Below, piece by piece: positions 28,520 to 37,737 of a stretch of 64,000 bases of DNA. Origin of the DNA: Anaerolineaceae bacterium (GTDB lineage Bacteria > Chloroflexota > Anaerolineae > Promineifilales > Promineifilaceae); NCBI GenBank assembly GCA_002699125.1, contig PABI01000088.1:24836-88835 (forward strand). Reading direction: 5' to 3'. A model generated the notes under the pieces. That model ran no database searches. It saw nothing but the letters and a program-made list of their open reading frames with translations, and was not told the origin of the DNA. The position numbers and the translations under genes were made by a program. Positions within the stretch are counted from its first letter, which is position 1. Each line of letters opens with the position of its first letter.

Positions 28520-29320
28520 CTACTCAATCTCCGGCGGCTGGATGTCAATCAGCTCATCGTAGTTGGAAATATCAACCTGCCAGATGCTCTCCTGTTCCTC
28601 GTGATCTGGCTCTGGCTCGCGCACCACAATGCGCACCAATTCAAACGTTTCCGGCCGAATCCAGAGCTGAATATCCACCTGCTCCGGGCCGATGAGGAAG
28701 CCGCTCATCTGGTAGATGTTTTCGCCGCTGGCAACGGCCGTTACGCTGTACAGCAGTTCATCTGGCCCCTCACTCTCCGCCAGGTTCTCCGGCTCGGCCA
28801 GGGCTACCTGCGACAAATCGGCCAGCAGCACCGCCTGGATGCCAATGTCATCGTCAAATAGGACCGCTGGATTGAAGCCCCAGTTGGGCGGCAGCTCTTC
28901 CCAGTCACCGGTGACCACATTGGTTTGCCACTGGATTTCGGCCACGCTAATCACGTCCACATCGGTGATAATGCCCGGGCCGATGACGCGCACCGTGGCC
29001 AGAGCGCGATCGGGGGCTACAAATGCCCCGGCTGCCCGCCGAAAAGAGAGCGTTTCGCCCGGATCAAGGAAAGCAGGCGCGCCGTCCCGCTCGATGGTGA
29101 ATTGGAAGCCGCCGCTGTTACGCATGCGTTCGGCCGTCCGCTGCACCAGTTCCTCGGCGCTAATTTCAGGCAGGGATGGTTGGCAGGCGGTTGCGAGCAG
29201 CAGCAATCCCAAAAGGATCACCGTTTGTCCGCATCTTAGGATGCTTACTTCGTAATCTGCCAGTTTTCTTGGAATTTTAGGGGAGTTCCACCTAAGGACA
29301 GCGTCTAGAGTTGTTCCCAT
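28520..29320 (-). CDS. LppX/LprG-like lipoprotein
   Basis: A 266-residue frame whose real product starts with a signal peptide at about residue 25 and a lipobox LLATAC (Cys about 46). The mature part resembles the LppX_LprAFG/LolA-type beta half-barrel family, which binds lipids at the membrane; recurring features are SGGFQFTIERDG and the WIRPETFELVRIVV strand. The annotated ATG overlaps hicA by 16 bases, and no ribosome site is clear, so the true start is uncertain. Confidence 0.7.
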   Translation of the reverse strand: MGTTLDAVLRWNSPKIPRKLADYEVSILRCGQTVILLGLLLLATACQPSLPEISAEELVQRTAERMRNSGGFQFTIERDGAPAFLDPGETLSFRRAAGAFVAPDRALATVRVIGPGIITDVDVISVAEIQWQTNVVTGDWEELPPNWGFNPAVLFDDDIGIQAVLLADLSQVALAEPENLAESEGPDELLYSVTAVASGENIYQMSGFLIGPEQVDIQLWIRPETFELVRIVVREPEPDHEEQESIWQVDISNYDELIDIQPPEIE

Positions 29321-29526
29321 TGTGAGCGGCTGATCTCTGCTTGACGCAATATTCGTGCCAATAATGCTGAACTGATTTCTTTTCCATGCGGATTAGGAAT
29401 AACCAATCGTACCTTTCCCTTAACCATGTATTGATGTTTGCCTCCAGAATATGGTCCTTCAAACCCCGCTTTTCGCAACGCTTTTATGAGATCACGACGT
29501 TTCACTGGGCCGAAAGCAGGCATCAA
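29305..29526 (-). CDS. hicA: HicA-type mRNA interferase toxin
   Basis: A 73-residue double-stranded-RNA-binding-fold toxin. It has the family pattern: KRRDLIKALRKAGFE, then the catalytic histidine in GGKHQYM, then IPNPHGKEIS and LLARILRQAEIS. It follows hicB with an ATGA overlap, so antitoxin is translated first. HicA cleaves mRNA during translation stress until bound by HicB. Confidence 0.85.
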   Translation of the reverse strand: MMPAFGPVKRRDLIKALRKAGFEGPYSGGKHQYMVKGKVRLVIPNPHGKEISSALLARILRQAEISRSQWEQL

Positions 29527-29765
29527 ACAACCTCTGGCTCTAAGTTCAGATGACGGCCGTCAACACCCGGAAGCGTATGACCTAATTTCAAACCAAGTAC
29601 GATCCAGCCCTCAAGGACTTCTTGCAATTCCTCACGACAATCTTCCAGATTTTCTGCATTCGCATAAACCCCCTGAAAACCTGGAATCTCCCCATAATAT
29701 GTTCCATCTTCAATTATTTCGTACGTAGCGTGGCGCATAGCAGCACGAATATAATCAGTTAGCAT
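29523..29765 (-). CDS. hicB: HicB-type antitoxin
   Basis: An 80-residue protein beginning at MLTDYIRAAM, with GAGGAG 6-7 bases upstream; the longer frame to 29801 lacks a ribosome site. It has the degraded RNase H-like HicB fold: YEIIEDGTYYGEIPGFQGVYA, then ENLEDCREELQEVLEGW. There is no C-terminal DNA-binding extension, as in the short HicB subgroup found beside cyanobacterial and Chloroflexota hicA genes. One ACGGCCGT (29553) lies near its 3' end. Confidence 0.83.
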   Translation of the reverse strand: MLTDYIRAAMRHATYEIIEDGTYYGEIPGFQGVYANAENLEDCREELQEVLEGWIVLGLKLGHTLPGVDGRHLNLEPEVV

Positions 29766-29835
29766 AATTACTCCTCTTTGCTTTTCATTTGCAGGCATCA
29801 TACCGAGAATTACATGCCAAAGTCAACAATTTTAA

Positions 29836-30246
29836 TCAAGGGATTTGGCTGAGGCGGGATTGAAGGTTGTGAACGGCCGTTTCCCACGCATCAAACTCAT
29901 CACTCTCCAGCCACAATTCACGCAGTTCCGATTTGGCCAGGACTCGGGCTACGGCTTTGCGAGCCATCTCGACGTATTCCGGCTTCACCTGCATCGGGCT
30001 GTTTTCCGCCAGCCATTCAGCCAATTCCTGCGGCGGATCGGCGGGCGGGAAGCCAGCGGCCGCAGCCACGCACTCAGCCGCCGCCAATACCTCGCTGGCT
30101 TCATCGGCGTCCAGCTCATCGACTGCCATCATGGCCGCAACACCCGCCAGCGTGCGGTCGATGAGACGAAAATCGTTCTCGCCAAAATCGTACAGCCAAT
30201 CCTGAGCAGCATCATTTTCAAAATTACCGGGACCCCATGCTCCCAT
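29836..30246 (-). CDS. DUF4259 protein
   Basis: A 136-residue cytoplasmic protein starting MGAWGPGNFENDAAQDW, the hallmark opening of DUF4259. The rest is helical with an acidic segment and ends in a Trp-rich helix. Function unknown. AAGGAG lies 6 bases before the ATG. Transcribed alone or with the TerB-like gene upstream. Confidence 0.8.
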   Translation of the reverse strand: MGAWGPGNFENDAAQDWLYDFGENDFRLIDRTLAGVAAMMAVDELDADEASEVLAAAECVAAAAGFPPADPPQELAEWLAENSPMQVKPEYVEMARKAVARVLAKSELRELWLESDEFDAWETAVHNLQSRLSQIP

Positions 30247-30263
30247 AAATAGCTCCTTTTCTT

Positions 30264-30337
30264 AACGCAGAGGCGCGGAGGCGCAGAGAATAGATAAGAA
30301 AAATCTGCGTTCATCTGCGTAATCTGCGGATAAAAAA
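30264..30337. repeat. 'cgcagag ... aatctgcg' dispersed repeat, copy 1
   Basis: The tract has aacgcagaggcgcggaggcgcagag, then aaatctgcgttcatctgcgtaatctgcgga, forming a long-loop inverted repeat. Related copies lie at 31509-31588, 35237-35274 and 58922-58980, and a degenerate one near 33197-33245. All are intergenic. Confidence 0.7.
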
Positions 30338-30339
30338 AT

Positions 30340-31284
30340 CTAAGCCTCTCGCTGGTCGCGAGGCAGTTTGAGCTTAGCCTCAATGAACGCCTCGCGCGGC
30401 AGGTTGAGGGTGCGGGCAATGGCTCGGATTTCCTCAATTTCATCGTAGGCGGCCAGGCCATCGGCGGCAGCAACGGCGAAAAGCACGTCCAGAAAATGCT
30501 GTCGTTCGTCTGGGGTGGTGTGTGTGGTAAACTGGCGCACCGTGCGGTGATGATCCAGCTTTTTGGCTGCTTCAGACACGGCGACCTCGGTGATGAATAC
30601 GGCCGTCGCCTCATCCACCTCCCAATGCGTTTGCAGCGCCTGCACCATCGTGCCAAACTCCGCCTCAGACACATCCTGATCGACGTGGGCCACTTTAGCC
30701 ATCAACCCGCCGGCCAGGCTCAGCTTGCGCAGAGCCGCCTCGGGGATGTCCAGCTCAGACTGCTCCACGTTCAAACGATGGCTGACGGCGTAGAACACCT
30801 TGTTCTTGACAAAATCTTCAAAAAATTGTTCGCGATTAGGGGCATCGGCAACGGCCGTTCGTCGAGCCATCGCCCCACCCACCATGCGGCCTAACTGCAT
30901 AAACAGGTTCAAGTTCACATCGTCAATTGCCTGTTTCACCTGCTCTACGACTGCCTCTTCTTCGGGAGAAATTTGACCATCAATGTGCACCATCTCGTCC
31001 AGCGCCTGGCGCACCAGCTGCCGGTCACGTGGCGAGCGCAGCGCGTTTTGCAGATCGGCAATCAGCCGGGCGCGCTCCGCCTCGTCGATAGGCTGGTCGA
31101 TATACATTTCCAGCCTGGCCCACTCCTGGCCGCTCATTTGCAGGCCGCCCTCTTTGCCAACACGCGGCAATTGATAAAGCAGATCCTTGAGGCTGTTCAC
31201 CTCTTCGTGGCTCACCTGGCCATCGGCCCAGGCAGCAGCAATAATCACTTTGGCTAACGTAAAAATGAGGTTGCGATCAGACAT
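30340..31284 (-). CDS. Tandem TerB/DjlA-like protein
   Basis: A 314-residue helical protein with repeated TerB-type units: AWADGQVSHEE near residue 18, VHIDGQISPEE near 98, KVAHVDQDVSEAE near 205 and VAAADGLAAYDE near 275. The recurring x-D-G-x-(V/I)-x-x-x-E segments match the metal-proximal loop of the tellurite-resistance protein TerB and DjlA N-domain. Role unknown; TerB proteins associate with membrane stress complexes. The ribosome site is AGGAAA. Confidence 0.75.
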   Translation of the reverse strand: MSDRNLIFTLAKVIIAAAWADGQVSHEEVNSLKDLLYQLPRVGKEGGLQMSGQEWARLEMYIDQPIDEAERARLIADLQNALRSPRDRQLVRQALDEMVHIDGQISPEEEAVVEQVKQAIDDVNLNLFMQLGRMVGGAMARRTAVADAPNREQFFEDFVKNKVFYAVSHRLNVEQSELDIPEAALRKLSLAGGLMAKVAHVDQDVSEAEFGTMVQALQTHWEVDEATAVFITEVAVSEAAKKLDHHRTVRQFTTHTTPDERQHFLDVLFAVAAADGLAAYDEIEEIRAIARTLNLPREAFIEAKLKLPRDQREA

Positions 31285-31594
31285 GGTAGTTTCCTAAAAC
31301 AAAATGGGACACATATTTACACAGATAGGAGAAAAATCAGTGTGTATCTGTGTTAATGTCGCAGGGCGACCGCTTCGCGTACAGTCTCCTATTATTCGAT
31401 AGTGTTTGTAATTATGCGAGGGAGGGCGGGCGTTTGTCCAGCGAGGGCATGTTGGCGCGGGGATCTCTCATGCGTTGATCATAGATCAAAAAATCAGCCG
31501 TTTTTCTTGAAAGCGGAACACAGAGTTTCACAGAGGAGCCGCAGAGGGGCACAGAGAAAAATCAAATCTGCGCCAATCTGCGGATAAGTTCTTT
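31285..31594. repeat. Repeat-filled spacer
   Basis: The 310-base spacer between the TerB-like gene and the helicase gene contains short direct and inverted copies of agtgtgtatctgtgtt (about 31320-31350) and the second 'cgcagag/aatctgcg' repeat (31509-31588). No reading frame or promoter is convincing. Confidence 0.55.
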
Positions 31595-33109
31595 TTAACT
31601 GCGGCGGGAACGGCCGCGGGAACGCCGCTGCTTCTTTTTTAATGTGCCAGAGGTTTGCGAATCGTCCGAACTGTCTTCTTCCACCAGGGCAGGCGGCGTG
31701 TGCAGCGACTGCTGGTACAGATCATCCAGCAGCATGGCGATGAGCTGCACGCCTTCTTCATCGTTGGCCAGCTCTTTGACCATGGGCACAAAGCGCTGCA
31801 AGCGCTCCACTTTGAGCTTATCGCGGTCGCGCATCTGGGCTTCCAGGCGCACCGTCATTCGTTCGGCGACCACTGTGGCCAGCCGCTCTTCGTCGGGAGA
31901 CGGCCGTTCCTCAAACTCAATGTTGTACTGCTTGGCAATACGTTTTAACTGCACCTGCTCCGTAAAATCACCTACCAGGCTGATGGCCGTGCCCGCTGCC
32001 CCGGCACGCCCCGTGCGCCCGGCACGATGAATGTAAATTTCCGGGTCCTCCGGCAGCTCATACTGGAACACGTGGGACAAGTCAGAGATGTCAATACCCC
32101 GTGCGGCGACATCGGTGGCCACGCAGAAGCGCAGCTTGCCCTGGCGCAGCTTGCCCATCACCTGTTCGCGGTCCTTTTGCGGCAAATCACCGCTGAGCTC
32201 GTCGGCGTTGTAGCCAAAGCGCTGCAAGACCACAGCGATGTAGTGAACGCGCTGCCTGGTGTTACAAAAGATGAGGGCCGAATCGGGGTTTTCCAGCTCG
32301 ATGAGCCGGATCAGCGTGCGGTCTTTTTCCATGGGCGGCACGGTAACGATCTGGTGTGAGGTGTCGGCTACATGCACATGGTCGCGGCTGAGGCTGAGGA
32401 AGTCTGGCTTGTCCATAAACTGGCGCGCCAGGCTGCGCACCGTGGGCGGAAAGGTGGCGGAGAACATGCAGGTGTACACATTTTTGTTTGGCAAATATTC
32501 CTGCACCCGGCGCATGTCAGGGTAAAAGCCCATGCTTAACATCCGGTCAGCTTCGTCAAAGACCAACACCTTGAGCTTCTTTAACGACATGGAGCCGCGC
32601 AGCAAATGGTCCAGCACGCGTCCTGGCGTACCCACGACTAAATGAGTACCTTCGCGCAAAGCCTTCAGCTGGGGACCATAGCCGACGCCGCCGTAAACGG
32701 CCGTTACCCGCAGCCCCGTATCGCCAAATAACAATTTGGCTTCCTCCACCACCTGCTTGGCCAGCTCGCGGGTGGGCACCAGCACCAGCGCCTGGGTATC
32801 ATCCTGGTAGCGGTTCACCAGCTCCATGATGGGCATGATAAACGCCCCGGTTTTACCGCTGCCGGTGCGGGCCTGCACCATGAGCGGCCGTCCGGCCATA
32901 AGGTAAGGCATCGCTTTGGACTGCACCGGCGTCAGGCTGGTCCAGCCGGCGCGGGTTACGGCCTCGCTCATGCGCGGCGGCAAATGCTCCATGCGCACCG
33001 AAGGGAGGCTGTCTTCCGGTTCTTCAATTTCGTCTTCTTGTTCCAAATGGGCCGCGTTTGGCTCGTTAATTTCTTCTTCTGCTTGTTCGATTGTTTCAGT
33101 TTCACTCAT
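31595..33109 (-). CDS. DEAD-box ATP-dependent RNA helicase
   Basis: RNA-unwinding helicase of 504 residues. An acidic N-terminal extension (1-40) is followed by a Q-motif (WTSLTPVQSKAMP), Walker A ARTGSGKT (about 80), PTREL, DEAD (about 183), SAT, and in domain 2 ATDVAARGIDI and HRAGRTGRAG. The C-terminus is a short Arg/Lys/Ser basic tail typical of cold-shock-type RhlE/DeaD proteins. No strong ribosome site is visible before the ATG. Confidence 0.93.
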   Translation of the reverse strand: MSETETIEQAEEEINEPNAAHLEQEDEIEEPEDSLPSVRMEHLPPRMSEAVTRAGWTSLTPVQSKAMPYLMAGRPLMVQARTGSGKTGAFIMPIMELVNRYQDDTQALVLVPTRELAKQVVEEAKLLFGDTGLRVTAVYGGVGYGPQLKALREGTHLVVGTPGRVLDHLLRGSMSLKKLKVLVFDEADRMLSMGFYPDMRRVQEYLPNKNVYTCMFSATFPPTVRSLARQFMDKPDFLSLSRDHVHVADTSHQIVTVPPMEKDRTLIRLIELENPDSALIFCNTRQRVHYIAVVLQRFGYNADELSGDLPQKDREQVMGKLRQGKLRFCVATDVAARGIDISDLSHVFQYELPEDPEIYIHRAGRTGRAGAAGTAISLVGDFTEQVQLKRIAKQYNIEFEERPSPDEERLATVVAERMTVRLEAQMRDRDKLKVERLQRFVPMVKELANDEEGVQLIAMLLDDLYQQSLHTPPALVEEDSSDDSQTSGTLKKKQRRSRGRSRRS

Positions 33110-33304
33110 TGATTTTTTCTGCGAATTGCGTCGTTCCTATTTGGCAACTTTGGTGGTTGTCAGACAAAAAAGGCAATTAGCCCTCGTAATATTTTTGTTT
33201 GGCCACAGAGAACACAGAGGTTTTTGCGATAAAAATCTGTGCTGTGGAGTTTTTCTTGTTTCGATCTGTGAGTCTAGCGCAAAACGGCCGTTTCCGCACC
33301 TTCT

Positions 33305-34168
33305 TTAATCTCTGTGCAGGGGCAGGCTGCAACAGCGAAACGATCCGCCGGTTTTGGGCGGATCGTCAAAGGGTAGTTCAATCACTTCCAGGCCACGCTG
33401 CCGCAGTGCAGCATTGACCCGGCTGGCGCAGGTGCGGGCAATCACCTGCGTCGGCGAGATGGAAAGCACGTTGGTCGCCAATATTTGCTGCTCTGCCTTG
33501 GTCACCTCAATCAAGTCATACGCTTCGGTGATGGCAGCGGGCATATGTGCCAGCCCGCTGGGATAAACGAGAGCGCTGTGCGGGCCAACGGGGACAAAGC
33601 TGCAATCAAGGTGCAGCACGTTTTCGCCATCGGCCAGCTGCTTAAGCGGCACGGGGATCACCTCAAAGTGGGGAAAATAGCTGGCCAGATAGGCAGCGCC
33701 TTCCGGCCCGGTCCGCTGGCTGAGACCGACGAAAATACGGCCGTTATCCACAATCACATCGCCCCCTTCCAACACAATATCATCCGGCACTTTGATGACG
33801 CGCTGGGTTTGCATCCGGTCCAAAATCGGCAGCAGGCCCAGCCACTCGTGGCGGCGGCTGTCGCGGGCCATTTGCGTCACCACAAACGTGTCGCCAATGA
33901 CTACACCGATGTCGCGGGTCATGAGCTGGTCCGGCACGCCGTCCAGCGGCTCCGGTTGCAGCACTTCGACGCCGCGGCTGGTCAGCGTCTCCTTGAAGCA
34001 GCGCAGTTCAGCCATTACTTTTTCACGCGTGGGCCGGTTGGGGCCAAAATAATATTGCTTTTGGGTTTCGTTAATAATTGCCGGGGGAACTTGATGAAAA
34101 TTATCGGGATAACCAATGATGACGGAACGCAGACGGCCGGTTTCTGACGTGACGCAAAGGGTGTGCAT
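33305..34168 (-). CDS. Amidinotransferase-fold hydrolase (DDAH/arginine deiminase-like)
   Basis: A 287-residue guanidine-modifying enzyme of the DDAH/arginine deiminase superfamily. Visible active-site parts are LEGGD (guanidinium-binding acid), the His in VLHLDC and the nucleophilic cysteine near the C-terminus in SFRCCSLP (Cys279 or 280). It probably hydrolyses arginine, dimethylarginine or a related guanidine to citrulline. GGAGG precedes the ATG. It is not linked to argF. Confidence 0.85.
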   Translation of the reverse strand: MHTLCVTSETGRLRSVIIGYPDNFHQVPPAIINETQKQYYFGPNRPTREKVMAELRCFKETLTSRGVEVLQPEPLDGVPDQLMTRDIGVVIGDTFVVTQMARDSRRHEWLGLLPILDRMQTQRVIKVPDDIVLEGGDVIVDNGRIFVGLSQRTGPEGAAYLASYFPHFEVIPVPLKQLADGENVLHLDCSFVPVGPHSALVYPSGLAHMPAAITEAYDLIEVTKAEQQILATNVLSISPTQVIARTCASRVNAALRQRGLEVIELPFDDPPKTGGSFRCCSLPLHRD

Positions 34169-34267
34169 GACGGGTTGCCTCCATGTAGTTCAGCGAGTTG
34201 TGGCCGGTGGGTTAGGCCACGCTTAATATGATATGGAGACGGGAACGGCCGTCAAGTAGCACTTTCT

Positions 34268-34328
34268 AGGACTGGCAGTCCTGCTCCCCATAAAGCCAGC
34301 CGAGTTTAAGTTCAGGACTGCCAGTCCT
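34268..34328. repeat. AGGACTGGCAGTCCT palindrome pair, copy 1
   Basis: Two 15-base near-palindromes (AGGACTGGCAGTCCT and AGGACTGCCAGTCCT) are each other's reverse complement, 31 bases apart, and are followed by tggttaca. The same arrangement with the same tail occurs at 43345-43406. Confidence 0.8.
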
Positions 34329-34331
34329 TGG

Positions 34332-35045
34332 TTACACTATTTGCCAGGCACAAAAGAGGAGCAGACCCAAATAAGAAGCAGTTGCCAGTAACGACGGCCG
34401 TTTGGCCAGAAACCACACGCGCGGCGGGGCAAACAGCAGCACCAGCAGCACAAACGCGCCAATCGCACCCGGCCAGCCGGTGAACAGATTGGTGGATTGG
34501 AGAACGGCCGTGCCCAACAGCAGCATCCCGTTCACCCCCAACAGGCCCAACAATGCCAGCCCGGCATAGTTGCGCGACACTTCCTCAATGGTCATCCGCA
34601 CCGAGGCGCTGAGCACCAGCACGTAAAACAGCGCGGCGGCAATCCACGCCCCTGGCCCATACACAAAAAAGGCGGAAGATTCCCCGGCACCCAAAATGCG
34701 GTCATCGGCCACAAAGATGGATTCCCAATAGCCCAGCTGCTGCAAAATGAGCACCGCCAGCACAAGGGCAAAAAAGATGGCCAGCAGCCGCATGGTGAGC
34801 GTTTGCGTCAGCCAGGTTGGCAGCCGGGAAACGCGTTCGGCATCGGCGGTCGGTTCCAGTTTGCGAATGAGGTAAACGGCCGCACAATACACCACAAACG
34901 CCCCGCCAATGATCAGCACGTTGATCGTCGATGGCTCGGCAAACAGACCCGAAAGCGTCGGCAGCAATAAAATTAATCCGGCCGCTCCGGCTACATCAGC
35001 CAGCAGCGGTAAAATCGTAAAAAATCTTTGTTTTTGTTTCACAAT
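34332..35045 (-). CDS. Multi-pass membrane protein of unknown function
   Basis: A 237-residue protein with about seven hydrophobic helices, no recognised domain. The longer frame (to 35156) was rejected because it would translate the dispersed 'attcgt' repeat. ATG 35045 or GTG 35039 both follow GAGAGG; the GTG has better spacing. Conserved-looking features are few (a KLEPTADAERVSRLP cytoplasmic loop). Possible roles cannot be assigned. Confidence 0.65.
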   Translation of the reverse strand: MVKQKQRFFTILPLLADVAGAAGLILLLPTLSGLFAEPSTINVLIIGGAFVVYCAAVYLIRKLEPTADAERVSRLPTWLTQTLTMRLLAIFFALVLAVLILQQLGYWESIFVADDRILGAGESSAFFVYGPGAWIAAALFYVLVLSASVRMTIEEVSRNYAGLALLGLLGVNGMLLLGTAVLQSTNLFTGWPGAIGAFVLLVLLFAPPRVWFLAKRPSLLATASYLGLLLFCAWQIV

Positions 35046-35093
35046 CATCCTCTCAATTTGGTCTGATCTTAGCAGAAACCTGGAAAAAGCAAT

Positions 35094-35164
35094 CACGAAT
35101 TTGACGAATGAACGAATAACACGAATCGATACCAGATTATTCGTCCCATTCGTCAATTCGTGCC
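35094..35164. repeat. 'attcgt' dispersed inverted repeat
   Basis: CACGAATTTGACGAATGAACG and CCATTCGTCAATTCGTG face each other across about 30 bases. It resembles dispersed 'ttcgtccattcgtcaattcgtg' repeats seen in unrelated genomes. It precedes the membrane protein start on the minus strand. Confidence 0.65.
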
Positions 35165-35290
35165 ATTCGTAATAAATCTTTTTTCTACACAGCCAAACGT
35201 CTTGCCAACCGTAGAACGATGTACTAATCTTGAGTCAAATCTGCGCGCAGTTTGCGCAAATCTGCGGATTTTTTAAGACAAGGACAACGT

Positions 35291-36601
35291 ATGAGTGAGT
35301 CGTTTCCTCCCACTGGATTTGTTAAAACGCAATCGGCCGTTCCGGGGATCGAAGTGTACATGCCGCGCCCGCCGGAGGAAGACGGCCGTGAAGTCGTCGA
35401 TTTTCGCTGCCCGCACTGCGACGGGGCCACCGCCTACAGCACCGACGACGGCGGCCTCACCTGCTCCTTTTGCGGCTACCACGAAGCGCCGCAGGTCGAA
35501 GTAGTGGGTAAAGGTGCCCAGGAGTTTGAGTTCACTGTCGAGACGGTGGAACGGGCAAACAACGGCTGGGGAGCAGAGCGCAAAGAATTGGTGTGCAACA
35601 GCTGCGCCGCCCATACCACGCTGTCTACCGAGATGCTCAGCCACACCTGTCCCTTTTGCGGCTCCAACGCCGTGGTGCAAACCCGCGCCCCGCAGGACGT
35701 GCTGCGTCCCCGCTTTTTGGTGCCGTTTGTCACCGCCACCGAAGATTGCCGCCAGAAAACGGCCGCATGGCTGCAAAACAGCTGGATGCTGCCCAAAGAT
35801 TTGCAAAAGCTGGCCCGCAGCACCGAGTACACGCCGATCTACATCCCGTTCTGGACGTTCGATGCCCGCACCCAGGCAAGCTGGCGCGCCGAAGTGCACA
35901 ATACCGATGCCAACCGCCGCCGCCATTCTACGCCAAACTGGAAATGGGAACGGCCGTTTCTCCTAAAAATCGGCAACCGCGACGGCAAACAGTGGGATTG
36001 GGAATCCGGCCAGGTGAACCTCTTCACCGATGACCTGATTATTTCCGGCAGCAGCCAGCTCAGCCTGACCCTGCTCAAGCAGATGCGCGGCTACCGGTTG
36101 ACAGATCTGGTGCCCTACGAGCCTACCTTTCTGGCCGGCCTGTCGGCCCAGGCGTATGATGTTGATCTGGAAACCGCCTGGGAACGCGCCCGCAAGCTGA
36201 TGCGTGCCCGCACCAAAGAAGCCTGCCAGGAGCAGGCCAGTGCCCGCTCTATGCGCAACTTCAGCATGAATTTGGACTTCAGCAAGGAAAGCTGGCGCTA
36301 CATTTTGCTGCCGCTCTACCTGGCCACTTACCGCTACGGTGACAAGGTGTTCCAGGTGATGATCAATGGTCAGACCGGCGTCATTGCCGGGCAGAGGCCC
36401 GTGGACTGGAAACGGGTGGGCTGGACGCTGGCTGCGGCCTTCCTGCCCGCACTGCTGTTTGCCCTGGTCGCCGCCCTGCTGCTGGCCAACGATTACGGCA
36501 TTGGTGGCCTATTTGGTTTGCTGGCTGGCGTAAGCCTGATTGTTTGGCTGGTTTTTGTGATTGATACGCTGCGCAAGGCGGGGAAGATGGCGAGCGCCTG
36601 A
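35291..36601 (+). CDS. Zinc-ribbon membrane protein A
   Basis: A 436-residue protein with two N-terminal CxxC-type zinc ribbons (CPHC...CSFC about 40-63, CNSC...CPFC about 101-125). A conserved middle region starts FLVPF and runs through WMLPKDLQKLA and YIPFWTFDA. Then comes LLPLYLATYRY, INGQTG and two C-terminal membrane helices (about 380-428). The next gene is a paralogue. The ATG at 35291 follows AAGGAC. Function unknown; the zinc ribbons suggest nucleic-acid or protein contacts at the membrane. Confidence 0.75.
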   Translation: MSESFPPTGFVKTQSAVPGIEVYMPRPPEEDGREVVDFRCPHCDGATAYSTDDGGLTCSFCGYHEAPQVEVVGKGAQEFEFTVETVERANNGWGAERKELVCNSCAAHTTLSTEMLSHTCPFCGSNAVVQTRAPQDVLRPRFLVPFVTATEDCRQKTAAWLQNSWMLPKDLQKLARSTEYTPIYIPFWTFDARTQASWRAEVHNTDANRRRHSTPNWKWERPFLLKIGNRDGKQWDWESGQVNLFTDDLIISGSSQLSLTLLKQMRGYRLTDLVPYEPTFLAGLSAQAYDVDLETAWERARKLMRARTKEACQEQASARSMRNFSMNLDFSKESWRYILLPLYLATYRYGDKVFQVMINGQTGVIAGQRPVDWKRVGWTLAAAFLPALLFALVAALLLANDYGIGGLFGLLAGVSLIVWLVFVIDTLRKAGKMASA

Positions 36602-36621
36602 ATAATTGTGAATGGTGAATT

Positions 36622-37737
36622 GTGAATAGTGAATTGCGAACGGATGGGGCGAAGTGGCTGAGCGTTTGGGGAGCGGATTGGGTGTTGGAGGGGTGTGCCA
36701 ACTGTAATGGCGTGTTTGTGCTGCCGCCGGAGAAGGTGAGCCGGCGCTGTCCGTTTTGTGGGCAAGCGGCACTGGCGCAAATGGACCCTGGTGAGGATCA
36801 GCCCGTTTACATCCAGCCGCCGGAACTGGTGGTGCCGTTCCGTGCGGCCGAGAACCAGCTACGCGCCAGCCTGGGCAAGTTTGCCAAAAGTATCTGGCTG
36901 GCCCCGGCCGATCTTAACGAAAGTGCGCTGCTAAGCCGGATGCAGCCGGTTTACCTGCCGATGTGGCTGGTGGATGCTCAGGTGCAGGGCGAATGGCAGG
37001 CAGAAATGGGCTTCGACTATGAAATTGTAAGCCATCGCGAAGAATACCAGCACAACAAATGGCAAACGGAACGCGTGAAGGAGCAACGCGTGCGCTGGGA
37101 GCAGCGCCTGGGGCGGCTCAATCGTCGCTACGATAACCAGGCAGCGCCCGCGCTGGAAGAACAAGAGCAGGTGGAAGCAAAAATCGGCCGTTTTAACCTG
37201 AAAGAATCCAAACCATTTCAATCGGATGATCTGGCAGGGGTAATTGTACACCTGCCCAACCGGCCGCCGGAAGATGCCTGGAATGAGGCGGTGGTGGCTT
37301 TGAAAACGGCCGTCGCCCAGGATTGTCGTCTGGCCAGCGAAGCAGACCACACGCGCGGCTTCAAATGGTCGCCCCATTTTGCCAACCAGCAGTGGACGCA
37401 GTTGCTACTGCCCATCTACACCAGCTATTACCTGGACGACGACACCCGGGCGCAAATGGTGCTGCTGCACGGGCAAACCGGCAGGCTGCACGGAGCCAAA
37501 CGGGCCTCTATGAAGCGCGCCCGCCGCGTAGCCGGAATCATTTTGGCGGTTGCGGCCGTTTTGCTGCTGATCACTCTCGTACTGCTGGGGTTGGGCTTTA
37601 CGGTAGCAGAGGATGCTCTTGCCTGGGCCGGATTGGTTGGGGTGTTGGCGGTCGGTGTGGGGGGAACGGCCGTTATTCCCCCACTGTATGCCTGGTACGT
37701 CAACAACGTGCAGGCCAAAACCGGATCGCCAGTTTAA
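36622..37737 (+). CDS. Zinc-ribbon membrane protein B (paralogue of A)
   Basis: A 371-residue protein sharing with the preceding one a zinc ribbon (CANC...CPFC, about 25-49), LVVPF followed by WLAPADLNESA and YLPMWLVDA, LLPIYTSYY, HGQTG and two C-terminal membrane helices (about 295-345). It has one ribbon instead of two and a charged coiled stretch (about 140-185). The GTG start lies in an AT-rich repeat, so it is uncertain. It ends with a 4-base overlap with the converging SDR gene. Confidence 0.72.
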   Translation: MNSELRTDGAKWLSVWGADWVLEGCANCNGVFVLPPEKVSRRCPFCGQAALAQMDPGEDQPVYIQPPELVVPFRAAENQLRASLGKFAKSIWLAPADLNESALLSRMQPVYLPMWLVDAQVQGEWQAEMGFDYEIVSHREEYQHNKWQTERVKEQRVRWEQRLGRLNRRYDNQAAPALEEQEQVEAKIGRFNLKESKPFQSDDLAGVIVHLPNRPPEDAWNEAVVALKTAVAQDCRLASEADHTRGFKWSPHFANQQWTQLLLPIYTSYYLDDDTRAQMVLLHGQTGRLHGAKRASMKRARRVAGIILAVAAVLLLITLVLLGLGFTVAEDALAWAGLVGVLAVGVGGTAVIPPLYAWYVNNVQAKTGSPV

